Shown one piece after another: positions 1 through 10,648 of a stretch of DNA of 64,000 nt (its first letter is position 1; each line of letters begins with the position of its first letter). The position numbers were made by a program, and so were the translations under genes. Source of the stretch: Shinisaurus crocodilurus (lineage: Eukaryota > Chordata > Lepidosauria > Squamata > Shinisauridae); NCBI GenBank assembly GCA_021292165.1, contig CM037877.1, forward strand, positions 165,174,742 to 165,238,741. The letters run 5' to 3'. Below the pieces are notes generated by a model that saw only the letters and a list, made by a program, of their open reading frames with translations, made no database searches and had not been told where the DNA came from.

Positions 1-1185
1 ATCTATTCTAAGGAATAATAGTCTCTATATACCCATTGGGGAAAAGTGGGAAGTATTTTCATATATATCATTATTTATTGACCTATTATTCCAGATATAA
101 ATGTGTTAATTGAAAGTCTTGCATACATATTTTTTTTAAAGTAAGGGCACAGCAATTTTACATGGCAACTGTTAAAAATATCCCCCCCCCCTTAATTTCA
201 CAAGGGAAGCGGAGACTTTTTAGAGTTTCCCTCCTTGCAAGAGGGAATAATTTAGATTTTCTTCCATCCCTGTCAGAAGTTGAACAGACGAACAAAACAG
301 ATTCTTCAGAGACAATTTTACACAGAGTTACATCCATCCAATTCAATTATAAATTAAATTGACTAACGAACCATAGCTCATTATGGGAATCAATTACTCA
401 GAACTGTCTTTGGACCAAAAACGTGGAAAATAAAAAATAATGGTCATACTTCAATATACCAGATTGTCAGTGTTTGAAAGCTCTGTTTTTCTCTGGCTTG
501 GCATAGTCGACCGCCAAAAAGGAATGATAATCATTTGTTTTACTGCTTGTAGAGCCATTCCTCTTTTATAAAGACTAGTTAATTCTTGAGTTTGATCTCT
601 TTCGGACCTTGGGCTTTCCCCCCCTTTCCTCGAGGTAACAAGTCAGCCCTAGAGTAATGTCATCACATGGAGATCTTTCAGATCAGCTTATGCAAATGTG
701 TTATTAAAAGAAGCCACATTTTAGCCTCCGGTACAGACCAAACAAAAGTAGTGGGAAATGCTATGAGGTAGCACTGAAGGCATTTGATTAATAAAATCAT
801 TCTTGTGACAGAGCAGTAAGCCGGCACACCCCTCTGGTGCAGTTTCTGATGAAATGTTTAGTACATGTAATAAGGTGAAATAATATTATTAGTTTAAGAT
901 TAGCATGAAACAATGGTATAATACTTTTTTAAAAAAAATATCTCTCTATCCCCATTCTTTGTTTAAAATAATGAAGGCATTTGGTACTTTGGTTTTAGAA
1001 GTAATTATACAATAATAAATAAAGTTTTGGGAATAGGCTTTAAACAAAGGAAAGAGGGCCTAGGAAGCTTCTGTTCTATGGTCAAAAACCAATGTCATGA
1101 AGCAGATTTCTGCTCACACAATGGAACTTCCTCCTGCTCTCTTCCTCTTGAAGCTCCCTGTCCCCCCACCCCACCCCAATCTGCT
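1..1185. other. Unique noncoding DNA, nothing recognised
   Basis: AT-rich sequence with short homopolymers, including a C run near 182. I see no ORF with recognisable protein content, no RNA gene and no transposon ends. The stretch around 640-730 looks like non-repetitive DNA of intermediate base composition and could be a conserved noncoding segment, but only a cross-species alignment could show that. Confidence 0.5.
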
Positions 1186-1318
1186 ATGGAGGATCGGCTA
1201 AGTATCTGGAGCAGATTTTGAGGGCATGGGGCAGTTAAAGGGGTGAGAGAGAATTGCCCCATTACCATTCCACTGATGGAACGATTCCATCGGCAGAAGG
1301 GGCTAATTAGACACAACC
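1186..1318 (-). repeat. Dispersed repeat fragment, unnamed family
   Basis: Shares the phrases 'ctggagcagattt', 'agggcatg' and 'ccactgatggaa' with 31655-31765 and, in the opposite sense, with 34545-34700. Three partial copies in one window support a dispersed element, probably a non-autonomous DNA transposon. I cannot define its ends or superfamily. Confidence 0.45.
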
Positions 1319-1911
1319 CTATTAATCTTCCAAGTTTTCTCTCATCTCAACAGAAAGAAGCAAAATGGTTGACATATGGCCATTTTTAAAGCAGGCTGAC
1401 CACCTTAAAGTAATTTTTTGAAAGATAGGGATCAGCTTCAATAACAGGTAACAGAAGCAAAAGTGAAGGCCCATTAATGCTTTTGTGTCCCAACTTCTGT
1501 CCCTGGCACCTCAGAGTAGAGCTATATTTCTACCTGAAAGCCCGGAGAGCTGCTTCTAGTAGGAGTTGATATTACTCAACTAGATAGACCATTAGTCTGC
1601 AGTATTAAAGCTGCTCCAAGGTTTCCCAATTTCAGATGTGAATTATTTAATATAAGCAAATTAGAAATTCTCTCTTTGTGGTTTTACTTCTATGACGAAG
1701 GTGACAACAATGAGCAATGGCATTCTGAAATGGTGTTTAGGAGCTAGGTTTGCAGGACATAGTGAAATGTATATAGACACAGATCTGCTGTATCTAAATG
1801 TGAAAAAATATAAAGTTTCCAAAACTCTTCTGTAGGATATGTTAGAACTAATGGTATACACAAATGGAAACAGCTTGCTGACACGTTTCTTACTATGCTA
1901 CAATACTTGAA

Positions 1912-1941
1912 TTTGCACATTCACAGATGTGAATGTGCAAA
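1912..1941. repeat. Short perfect hairpin
   Basis: Two 13-base arms beginning tttgcacattc are exact reverse complements around the 4-base loop agat. The hairpin is too short for a microRNA precursor. It may be a chance palindrome or a MITE remnant. Confidence 0.5.
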
Positions 1942-2056
1942 AGTGGATGCATAACTGACTTCACACTTTGAAGCCTTTCAGAGTTATGTCATTCCAGAAT
2001 AAATTAAATAAAGAGAGCAATCAATTCCATAGTTAAATTGTGGAATTTGCTAACAC

Positions 2057-2497
2057 AAGGGGCTTGTTCGCACGACACGGGAACCGCAAGTCCCCCGTGG
2101 TTCCTGTGTCGTGTGCACGCCGACCAGGGGTGCCCCTGCGGGACAGCCGTGGGCGGGATGCACGCAAAGTGACCATGGTCGGTAGAGGGGTAAGCCCCTA
2201 CCGCGTGTGGTCACCGTGCCGTCTGAACAGCGGGCGGCCGTCCCACGGGGTCCCCACAGAGACAGCAGCCCAGAGCGGCCAGAGCCACTGCCGCTCCAGC
2301 CTGTAGGGGCAAATGGCCCCTCTGGGCATCCCGGGGCCCCACCCCCAAGCGCCGGGAGGCCCGCACTGTGGTGCGGGGACTATGGGGTCTGCCCACACGC
2401 GCGGAGCGCCAGTCGTGCGCAGCGCCCCTCCGGATCTCGCGGACGGCCCGTGGTTCCTCCCCCACCGGCAGCCTGGGTCGTGTGAACCAGCCCAAGA
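2057..2497. mobile_element. GC-rich inverted-repeat element (MITE-like)
   Basis: A sharply bounded GC-rich island of about 440 bp in AT-rich surroundings. The left end reads ggggcttgttcgcacgac and the right end, reversed, reads gggctggttcacacgac, so the ends are imperfect inverted repeats. Just inside the left end lies a second, tight palindrome built on cacgacac/gtgtcgtg. The reading frames crossing it are by-products of GC richness and show no protein family. The ends resemble those of the 45604-46480 element, suggesting related non-autonomous DNA transposons. The target duplication is not clear. Confidence 0.55.
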
Positions 2498-2504
2498 TGT
2501 GGTG

Positions 2505-4605
2505 AAGAACGTTATGGACTTAGATGTCTGTAAAAAGAAATAGGATGAAGTCATGTAAGATATTATGGCCAATAGCCATGATAGTTAAATAAAACTTCCA
2601 TGTTTAGAGGCTGTTTACCTCTGAATAGCAGATGCTGAGTACCACAAAAAGTCTAGCACCTTCATAACCTGTTTGTTAGTGCTCAGAAACTTCTAGAGGG
2701 TCACTAGAAGCAAAATGATGAATAAAATGGTCCTTTTATATGATTCAACAAGGCTCTTCTTATCTTCTTTTATGTGTTTTAATGAAACTGTGTGTGTGTG
2801 TGTTGGTGTACATAGGCCAAAATATAAGAATATTTACAAATTCTGGTTGTTTTATACAATACTCTTAATACTTGCAGGGCCTGTTGTACAGCTCACGGTG
2901 TATCTCAACTTTATTTGCTCTTCTCAATAAACTTCACTGTTGCTTATTACTTAGAAAACTAGAGAAGTAAACACTCAGGTTCAAGTGTTCATCCTCCAGT
3001 ATCTGAAGTCTCTAATAAGTCTCCTTTGGTAACTAATTTCTGTTCCAGCAGTGTGAAAGGCAAAATGTTCACTGGCAACAAACCTTCAAAAATCATCTGC
3101 TATCAAGTTAATCCTAATCCATATAAGATTCTACTCCTGTGTTATTTGAAAATCTTTGAAAGTTGCACTTTCCCTTAGCAGAGGGGAGGAACACCATCAT
3201 TAACTGAATCTGTGTTTGAATAAGGGGATTTTAAATAAATAAATAAATAAGCAAGCAAGCAAACCTGTAGCCAGAGTGGCCAGGTACCAGCTAGATGGGT
3301 GATTTAAAAATACAATAAATAAATAAATAAATAGTTTCCATAAATGGAAATAGAAAGTTGAGAATGTGTAATAAGGTTCAGCAATTTAAGGAGCATGGTT
3401 TGAAGATAAAGGTTGAAGAATTAGAGAGAAGTTCTATTTACTATTGCTTAAAATGAATAGTTAGAAACATGGGTTTGCTTTACATTCCAATGATGACTTC
3501 ATTCATTCTCTTTTTTCTCTCTCACTCCCATTTATGAATCCAAATATTTTTCCTCATAATGTATCAGTATTTTTAAAGCCATATTTCTAGTATATATCCA
3601 ATGATGAATATTAATGAGTTGCACAAATATTTTTAGAGATGTGTTCCGTACAATATCAGCATTATCGGACAGAGGACTTTTTCTCTGCAGTAATTTTTTC
3701 TTTTCTTTTTCATACCACTCTTCCTGTAGATATGCAAAGAATTCTAGTTTGGGAGTTTGAAAAGAGACTTGCATTACATTACTGTAGTTCTTGGCAAACC
3801 CTTCTGCTATTTTAATTTTAACCAATTAGAAGAGCCAATCTTTTTTTACTTCAGAAGTATATTAAAAGATATCACATTCAAAGGCTGGCCATGCACTCAA
3901 TTAATTACTGGTGTCCAGCTAAAGGTCTACCATTAGCTATCACCATGACAACCTTTGGGAGACCTCTGCCCACCTGTTGCAAGATAGAAACAGCATTAGG
4001 CAGTTGGTTCCCGCACTAGGGCCTCCTTCTGGCCTGTGGGGAATTTGTACTAATTAGAATTAGTTGTCTTTCTGTAGTCCAGCTCCTGACACAAATTGCA
4101 TTCTGTAGCTTTTTGTTCCACTCGAGTTCACAGACAAAATAGCCTGTGCCATGTTTGAAATGAAGCAAGGCAATATGAAAGGACTTTGCATAATTGGTTA
4201 ATATACTTTAACATTTTAACTAATATCCTCTGCGTTGGTTTCTTGCAAAGGAATATTGCTTGCTTTCTTCTCTTCGCGTTGTTTTCTTTTCTTTTTCTTC
4301 TTTTTGGCTTGATAATTATTTATGATCACACACGGAGGGTAATTTTAATGGTGCTTGTTCAGGTGTCGTTAAATCATGGTCAGACTCAACTGCATTTGGA
4401 ACAAAACAAGTGACCTTTAAAAATGATAGTTTGAAAATGGGCCCTGTGGTGATGGTGAACAGGAAAAGTACAAATCGTGGAGTGGTGAAGAGAATGAAAG
4501 CTCTTTCACGCATATCAGGAGAATATCACTTTATTTACTGAGACCAATAAAGAAGCTGCAAGAAAGTGGAATGATTAAGCAAGCCAGGTAAAGGGAAAGC
4601 ACATG
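2505..4605. other. Unique noncoding DNA with short A-rich tails
   Basis: No gene recognised. (AAAT)n tracts at about 3235-3250 and 3313-3332 flank 60 bases of ordinary sequence and look like worn retroposon tails. The ORF-like stretches here have low-complexity or unfamiliar translations. Confidence 0.5.
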
Positions 4606-4613
4606 CTGACAGA

Positions 4614-4935
4614 AAACGTGGAGTCTGTTTCAGAGAGTCTGTTTCAGTACAGACATAATACTTAAGCATGCGGTTCTTTTCCTTTAACCATGCTTAAGCA
4701 TTACAACTGAATACCTGAACCATGGTTAAGGATCCAAAGTGGATTTGTGAATCATGGTTTGTGTGAACCATGGTTAAGCATTACATCTGACCCTAGCAAA
4801 TCACAGTTAACACAATTTTCCTGTCTCCTTTTAGAAGATCTCCAGGTGTAGGGCTGAAATTGACATTACACCATAATTAGTTTCACTGTATGTTTAGGAT
4901 CTAACCATGAGTTGCACAGTTAATGCTTGCCATCC
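4614..4935. mobile_element. Degraded MITE of the 'ccatggttaag' family
   Basis: Contains repeated and inverted copies of ccatggttaag/cttaaccatgg (for example near 4690, 4720 and 4768) followed by 'cattacatctgac'. The same vocabulary ('ttcagat', 'aaaccaca', 'taacatctgatc') recurs at 61160-61460. This fits an old inverted-repeat transposon with degraded ends. A 14-bp tandem duplication (gagtctgtttcaga) lies at about 4619-4647. Confidence 0.4.
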
Positions 4936-5039
4936 TACAGATTATGGCATCAAACCAAAGGGAGAGATTGCCTTTCCTTATGAGCCACACACATTTACAT
5001 GCAGCAGTTAAGATCAGTAAGATGGACCCTGTTCAGAGC

Positions 5040-5336
5040 AACACATCAAAGGAGATATGGCCAGCAACAGCATTGTCTTTTCAGTGATGGCCCTAATGCT
5101 CTGGGTAGAGCTTCCTAAGGAGGTACATCATTGAGCATCCTCTCTGAGATTTAGGGGCTCTTTAAAGCCCCCTTTTATAGCAAGCCTTTGTAGATAGATA
5201 TGGGGGGAGGGGCTTTTCTGCTTCTTATTGGTAAATTTAATAGTGTCTTAATGCTGTTGGGGTTTTTTTTTAATGGCTATGATTGTTATATGGTATGAAT
5301 CTGTTTCTTTTGTTTTTCTAGAACCAGTCAAGAGGA

Positions 5337-5415
<79 letters not shown>

Positions 5416-5500
5416 GGACTTGTCAGTTTTTGATGTTGTGTACATCACCCTGGGATCTTGTGGAAGGTTTATAAAAAAATTAAAAATAAATAAAGTGAAT
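5040..5500 (+). mobile_element. L2-type LINE 3' end
   Basis: The first part reads like the degraded C-terminal L2 reading frame (the 'ALWxxLP...FKxxLKTxLF' region: 'gccctaatgctctgggtagagcttcct'). It is followed by a T-rich 3' UTR ending in 'tgtacatcaccctgggatctt' and an A-rich tail near 5470-5497. A GAT/TTA microsatellite has expanded inside the UTR. A second L2 end lies on the minus strand at 35783-36250. The fragment is heavily decayed and codes for nothing. Confidence 0.55.
5337..5416 (+). repeat. (GAT)n-(TTA)n microsatellite
   Basis: About 14 GAT units pass directly into about 12 ATT units. The poly-Asn/poly-His minus-strand frame is only this repeat read as protein. Confidence 0.95.
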
Positions 5501-5649
5501 GGTGGAAGAGGCAGGATAATTTTTTTGAAATCATTGCATCCAAGGTATAAAAGTTTACAAGGAAACAGGTAACCGTTTCACAGTTCTGTCTTGAACTTAC
5601 TTGGATGTACGGTAAGTCCCTGTGACAAAATGTTTCAAGTTCACATTTG

Positions 5650-6034
5650 AGGCTTTTTAGTTTAGTTTAGAAAAAAAGGAGAGTAAGGGGAGACATTACA
5701 GAAGTATGTAAAATCATGCATGGTATGGGGAAAGAGAAGGGTTTTTTTTACTTATTTACTTAATAATAGAACCCAGGGTTATCCAATGAAGCTGAATGGT
5801 GGGAGATTCAGGACAGAGAAAAGGAAGTTCTTTTTTACACAGCACATAGTTTAACTATGTCGTTTGCCACCACAAGCTGCGGTGATGGCCACCAACTTAA
5901 AAGGCTCTGAAAGGGGATTAGACAGATTCATGGAAATAAGGCTATCAGTGGCTACTGTCATAATGGCTATATTCTACCTTCAGGATGCCTCTGAATACTT
6001 GCCACTGGGAAACGATGGTGCGGGGAGGCAATTG
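5650..6034 (+). mobile_element. Older CR1/L3-like LINE, left part, interrupted
   Basis: Degraded end of a LINE ORF2. The phrase around 5655-5720 corresponds to 'SLEKRRxRGDMIxVYKIMHG'. It is followed by the typical 'acccagggttatccaatgaagctgaatgg' and 'gccaccacaagctgcggtgatggcc' stretches of this LINE 3' region. Homology stops at about 6034, where the younger CR1 begins, and resumes at 10649 after it. A related piece lies at 26555-26705. Confidence 0.65.
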
Positions 6035-6506
6035 TTCCTGACTCCCAGCTGAGCAGGAGCACAACAGGAGAGAGGCTCCAGCTGTTTTTGGGACTGTGAA
6101 AAGGCAAGCAGGCTCCCAGAGAGCGAGCGAACAGAGCGAGCGAACAGGGAGAGCAAACAGGAGTTTGGCAGCGGAGTAGTACAACAACAAGTGCTGCAAG
6201 GGAAAGGCGTGGCCTGAGAGCTCATTCTGGTGAGCAGAAGCTCCTGCTGACTGCAACCACTTGGGGCTGATTGCAGCTGATTGATTGCAGGAAGTGGGGC
6301 TGATTGCAGGGCGTGGCCTGGGAGCTCATTCTGTTCCTGACTCCCAGCTGAGCAGGAGCACAACAGGAGAGAGGCTCCAGCTGTTTTTGGGACTGTGAAA
6401 AGGCAAGCAGGCTCCCAGAGAGCGAGCGCACAGAGCGAGCGCACAGGGAGAGCAAACAGGAGTTTGGCAGCGGAGTTCGGCAGGGGAGGTCAAGGGGGAG
6501 GTCCCT
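6035..6506 (+). promoter_or_regulatory. CR1 5' UTR with tandem monomers
   Basis: A first unit starting at 6035 is repeated from 6334 (period 299 bp). The shared first 143 or so bases differ at only two positions (gcgaac versus gcgcac, twice). The second unit is partial and then runs into 'ggcaggggaggtcaaggg'. A further internal repeat, ggcgtggcctg[ag]gagctcattctg, occurs at about 6206 and 6310. Tandem 5' monomers act as internal promoters in some other LINEs such as mouse L1. The same role here is inference. Confidence 0.6.
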
Positions 6507-6510
6507 AAAA

Positions 6511-6543
<33 letters not shown>

Positions 6544-6598
6544 TAAAAAATAAAAAAAAATAAAAACATAAATATATATATATATAGATATATATATT
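6507..6598 (+). repeat. (TAA)n and (TA)n tract in CR1 leader
   Basis: About 12 TAA units, then an A-rich segment, then (TA)n, all between the tandem monomers and the ORF1 start. It resembles an A-rich retroposon tail fossilised inside a leader. Confidence 0.9.
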
Positions 6599-6622
6599 CT
6601 AGGAAGACAGAAACAGAGCACT

Positions 6623-7651
6623 ATGGAAGGAAAGGACTCAGCAGTGGTGGTGACCTGCAAGGGGTGTGCAATGTTTGTTTTCCTGCCGGAGATCAACATG
6701 GCCTACACATGCAACAAGTGCAAGCTGGTCACACTGTTGGAAGAAAAGGTCAGAGGACTGGAGCAGCAAGTGTCAACCCTCAGGAGCATAAGAGAAAGTG
6801 AGGAGTTCTTAGACAGAACGGTGGATCTACAGCACCAAAGCACAGTACAGGAGCCAGAAGGGCAACGGCAGGAAGAGGCGGAGTCGGAGACTGCAGAGGC
6901 AAGGGAAAATAACGCAGGGGGAACCCCCTGGAAAAGGGTGACTGTTAGGAGCAGAAGAACTACAAGACACTCTGCGCCTGTGGAAGCAGTGGAGCTATGG
7001 AACCGCTTCCATGTACTTGAGGACGAGAGCAGAGGACAGCCTGCAGAGGACGGATTATCGGGCACCCAACGTGACAGCGAGCAAGAGGCTGAGGGTCAGT
7101 CAAGTGGAGGCAATCAAACCAAGGCCTACAGCAAGAGGAAGAGAAGAGTACTCGTAGTGGGAGACTCCCTCCTGCGGGGGATCGAAGCCAAAGTATGTCG
7201 CGAAGACCCATGGACTCGCCAGGTGTGCTGTCTCCCTGGGGCACGGATTAAGGATGTGACAGAGCAGCTGCCGAGGCTCATGCAGCCCACCGACACATAC
7301 CGCTTTCTTCTCATCCACGTGGGTACAAATGATACTGCCAAGCGGAGTTACAAAGAAATCACGGCAGACTTTGAAGAGCTGGGAAGGGAACTCAAGAACT
7401 TCGGGGCCCAGATAGTTTTCTCATCCATCCTTCCAGTACTTGGAAGAGGCATAGAAAGGGAAAGAAAAATACTCCGAGTGAATGACTGGCTACGAAGGTG
7501 GAGCCGACGTGAGGGATTTGGATTCTGGGACCACGGGCTACACTTCCTGGAAGATGGACTGCTGGCAAAGGATGGGTTGCACCTCACAAGGACTGGGAAG
7601 AATGTGTTTGGCCACAGCATGAGGAACTTAATCAGGAGGGCTTTAAACTGA
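6623..7651 (+). CDS. CR1 ORF1 protein, zinc motif plus SGNH esterase
   Basis: Uninterrupted 342-residue ORF1 of the CR1 element. The N-terminus carries a C-x2-C...C-x2-C zinc-binding motif (C12, C15, C30, C33), followed by a short leucine-rich coiled coil (about 36-62, LLEEKVRGLEQQV) that could mediate self-association. A polar, probably disordered linker (65-170) ends in a basic KRKRR patch. The C-terminal 170 residues are an SGNH/GDSL esterase: block I GDSLL with nucleophile S182, block III HVGTND with N236, and block V DGLHLT with D317 and H320. CR1 ORF1 proteins of this layout bind nucleic acid and, in related elements, hydrolyse esters. The role of the esterase in transposition is not settled. 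The ATG at 6623 is the first after the leader and gives the full zinc motif. All catalytic residues are present, so the protein could be functional. Confidence 0.9.
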   Translation: MEGKDSAVVVTCKGCAMFVFLPEINMAYTCNKCKLVTLLEEKVRGLEQQVSTLRSIRESEEFLDRTVDLQHQSTVQEPEGQRQEEAESETAEARENNAGGTPWKRVTVRSRRTTRHSAPVEAVELWNRFHVLEDESRGQPAEDGLSGTQRDSEQEAEGQSSGGNQTKAYSKRKRRVLVVGDSLLRGIEAKVCREDPWTRQVCCLPGARIKDVTEQLPRLMQPTDTYRFLLIHVGTNDTAKRSYKEITADFEELGRELKNFGAQIVFSSILPVLGRGIERERKILRVNDWLRRWSRREGFGFWDHGLHFLEDGLLAKDGLHLTRTGKNVFGHSMRNLIRRALN

Positions 7652-7690
7652 ATCCAACAGGGGAGGGAGACATAAACTCGGGGGGTACCA

Positions 7691-10559
7691 ATGGAAGAAG
7701 GCCTCTATGCCACAATGGAGAGAACAGCTCCAGCGGTGCCCATTGATAGTCTACCACAAAATGTAGGGGGAAAGTCGGACTATAAAGCACATAATCTTCA
7801 ATGTCTCTATACTAATGCCAGGAGTATGGGCAATAAACAAGACGAACTTGAACTCTTGATACATGAGGGCAAGTACGACTTGATAGGGATAACTGAAACC
7901 TGGTGGGATGACTCCCATGACTGGAATACAGCAATTGAAGGGTATAACTTGTTCAAAAGGAACAGAAGCAACAGAAAGGGAGGTGGAGTTGCACTGTATG
8001 TTAAAAATACGTATCTCTGCACAGAGATACAGGAAGAGGAGCTTGGCAGCCCCATTGAGAGCATCTGGGTTAAAATAAAGGGGGCAAAGAATAAAACGAA
8101 CATGGCGGTTGGAGTCTACTACCGACCACCCAATCAAGGAGAAGACGAGGATGGAACTTTGAAAAGCAAATTGCCATTGTTTCAAGGAGGCACGATGTGG
8201 TAGTAATGGGGGACTTCAATTTCCCTGATATCTGTTGGGAGACTTATTCAGCCAAACATGGCCCCTCCAAGAAATTCCTGAGCTGTGCTGCTGATAACTT
8301 CCTCCTACAGAAAGTGGAGGAAGGAACAAGAGGATCGGCTATCCTTGACCTGATTCTAACCAACAGAGACGAGTTAGTGGATAAAGTGGCAGTTTCGGGA
8401 ACTCTGGGGGAAAGTGACCATGTTATACTTGAGTTCTTGATTCTAACAGAAGCAAAAGCTGAGTGTAGCCAAACACGTACCCTGGATTTTAGGAAAGCCA
8501 ATTTTAACAAACTCAGAACAATGATTAGTAAGATCCCATGGCAAGTGACTCTCACGAGAAAGGGAGCCCAGGAGGGGTGGGAGTTTTTAAAAAAGGAAAT
8601 TTTAAAGGCACAATTGCAAACAATTCCCACAAGGAGGAAAGGCAGAGGGCAACAGAAGAAGCCAATGTGGCTTCACAATAAACTCAAAGATGACCTGAAA
8701 ACAAAAAAGGACACGTATAGGAAGTGGAAGGAAGGACAGGCTACAGGGGAAGAGTACAGGCAGGTAGCACAGAACTGCAGGAATAGTGTCAGGAAGGCTA
8801 AAGCTGAGAATGAGCTAAGGTTAGCGAGGAATGCTAAAAGCAACAAAAAGCTTTCTTCAGATACATGCACAGTAAAAAACAGAAGAAAGAACTGGTGGTT
8901 CAACTACGCAATGAGGATGGCAAATTGATAACAGAAGACAAAGAAAAGGCAGAAGTGTTCAATTCCTACTTCGGCTCGGTCTTCTCCCAAAAGAGGGTCT
9001 ATGACCCCCCTGGCAAACCTGAAGTGCAGACTGAAGGGGCAGAATTGCAGCTTGAGATTGATAGGCAAATGGTCAAGGAGCACCTGATTACTCTGAACGA
9101 GTTTAAATCTCCAGGGCCTGATGAGCTGCATCCTAGAGTAATAAAGGAACTGGCAGAAGAACTCTCAGAACCACTGTCTATTATCTTTGAGAAATCATGG
9201 AGGACAGGTGAAGTGCCAGACGACTGGAGGAGGGCAAATGTTGTTCCCATCTTCAAAAAGGGCAAGAAGGAGGAACCTGGGAACTATAGGCCAGTCAGTC
9301 TGACATCAATCCCCGGGAAGATTTTTGAGCAGATTATAAAGAAGTCAGTCTGCAAGCACCTTGAAAACAATGCAGTGATTACTAGAAGCCAGCATGGATT
9401 TGTCAAGAACAAATCCTGTCAGACTAATCTGATCTCATTTTTTGATCGGGTAACCTCCCTTGTGGACTGTGGGAATGCTGTGGACATTATATACCTGGAC
9501 TTCAGCAAAGCTTTCGACAAAGTGCCTCATGATATCCTGATTAGTAAGCTAGCTAAGAGTGGGCTAGATGGAACAACTATCAGGTGGATCCACAATTGGC
9601 TAAAGAATCGGACTCAAAGAGTGCTTATCAATGGTTCCTTCTCAAACTGGGGAGAGGTAACGAGCGGGGTACCACAGGGCTCGGTCCTGGGCCCGGTGCT
9701 CTTCAACATTTTTATTAATGACTTGGATCAGGAGGTACAGGGAATGCTTATCAAATTTGCAGATGACACAAAGTTGGGTGGAACAGCTAATACTCTGGAA
9801 GACAGAAACAAAATTCAAAGTGACCTCGATAGGCTGGAGCGCTGGGCCGAAAACAACAGAATGAAATTTAATAGGGATAAATGCCAAGTGCTGCACCTAG
9901 GGAGAGGAAACCAAATGCAGAGTTACAGAATGGGGGACACTTGGCTCAACAATACTACAAGTGAGAAGGATCTTGGAATTGTGGTAGATCACAAACTGAA
10001 TATGAGCCAGCAATGCGATGTGGCTGCAAAGAAGGCAAATGCAATTTTGGGCTGTATTAATAGAAGTATAGCTTCCAAATCGCGGGAAGTGATAATTCCC
10101 CTTTACTCGGCACTGGTTAGGCCTCATCTTGAGTACTGCATCCAGTTCTGGGCACCTCACTTTAAGAAGGACATAGACAAACTGGAGAGGGTTCAGAGGA
10201 GGGCAACAAGGATGATAAAGGGACTGGAAACAAGGCCCTATGAGGAGAGACTGAAAGAATTGGGCATGTTTAGCCTTCAGAAGAGGAGACTGAGGGGAGA
10301 TATGATCGCACTCTTCCAGTATTTGAAGGGATGTCACACAGAGGAGGGCAAAGATCTCTTCTCGGTCATCCCAGTTTGCAGGACACGGAATAATGGGCTC
10401 AAGTTACAGGAACCTAGATTCCACCTAAACATCAGGAAAAATTTCCTGACTGTCAGAGCAATAAGACAATGGAATCAACTACCTAGGGAGGTCGTGGGCT
10501 CTCCCACTCTGGAGGCATTCAAGGTGCAGCTGGACAGACATCTGTCAGAGATGCTTTGA
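7691..10559 (+). pseudogene. CR1 ORF2 (endonuclease-reverse transcriptase), two frameshifts
   Basis: ORF2 lies 39 bases after ORF1. The N-terminal APE-type endonuclease is in the first frame: N42 in TNARS, catalytic E69 in ITETWW, then GGGVALYV and GVYYRPP. Near 8150-8165 the frame shifts, and GDFN (8206 onward), DLILTN and the catalytic SDH motif follow in the second frame. A second single-base shift, at the A run near 8846-8852, moves to the third frame. That frame carries the reverse transcriptase: SPGPDELHP, RPVSLT, motif A YLDFSKAFDK (D212 of the 8865 frame), GVPQGSVLGP, catalytic FADD (298-301) and the C-terminal HLEYC..FW region. There are no in-frame nonsense codons apart from those caused by the shifts. 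As read it cannot make one ORF2 protein. Sequencing or assembly error at the homopolymer is possible. Confidence 0.9.
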
Positions 10560-10648
10560 CCTAGATTCCTGCATTGAGCAGGGGGTTGGACTCGATGGCC
10601 TTGTAGGCCCCTTCCAACTCTACTTTTCTATGATTCTATGATTCTATG
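10560..10648 (+). promoter_or_regulatory. CR1 3' UTR and terminal octamer repeats
   Basis: About 70 bases (ttcctgcattgagcagggg, ttggactcgatggcc, cttccaactct) followed by tandem ATTCTATG-type units. In CR1 elements this 3' segment is what the reverse transcriptase recognises. Nearly the same segment forms the tails of the 5S-headed SINEs at 51395, 54606 and 62262. Confidence 0.85.

Larger units (their letters stand above)
6035..10648 (+). mobile_element. CR1 retrotransposon, nearly full length
   Basis: Complete architecture of a CR1 LINE: a 5' UTR with two tandem monomers (6035-6506), an A/T-rich tract (6507-6598), ORF1 (6623-7651), ORF2 (7691-10559) and a short 3' UTR ending in tandem ATTCTATG units (10628-10648). 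A non-LTR element of this type is copied by target-primed reverse transcription from its 3' end. It is inserted in an older LINE 3' end, which continues on both sides. I saw no long target duplication, as expected for CR1. Full length plus only two frameshifts argues for a fairly recent insertion. Confidence 0.92.

Noticed and set aside
2040..2572. Several overlapping frames of 70-124 codons
   Set aside because: They overlap on both strands of a GC-rich inverted-repeat element. Lack of stops is explained by base composition.
5248..5448. Asn/His-rich peptide
   Set aside because: Produced by the GAT/TTA microsatellite.
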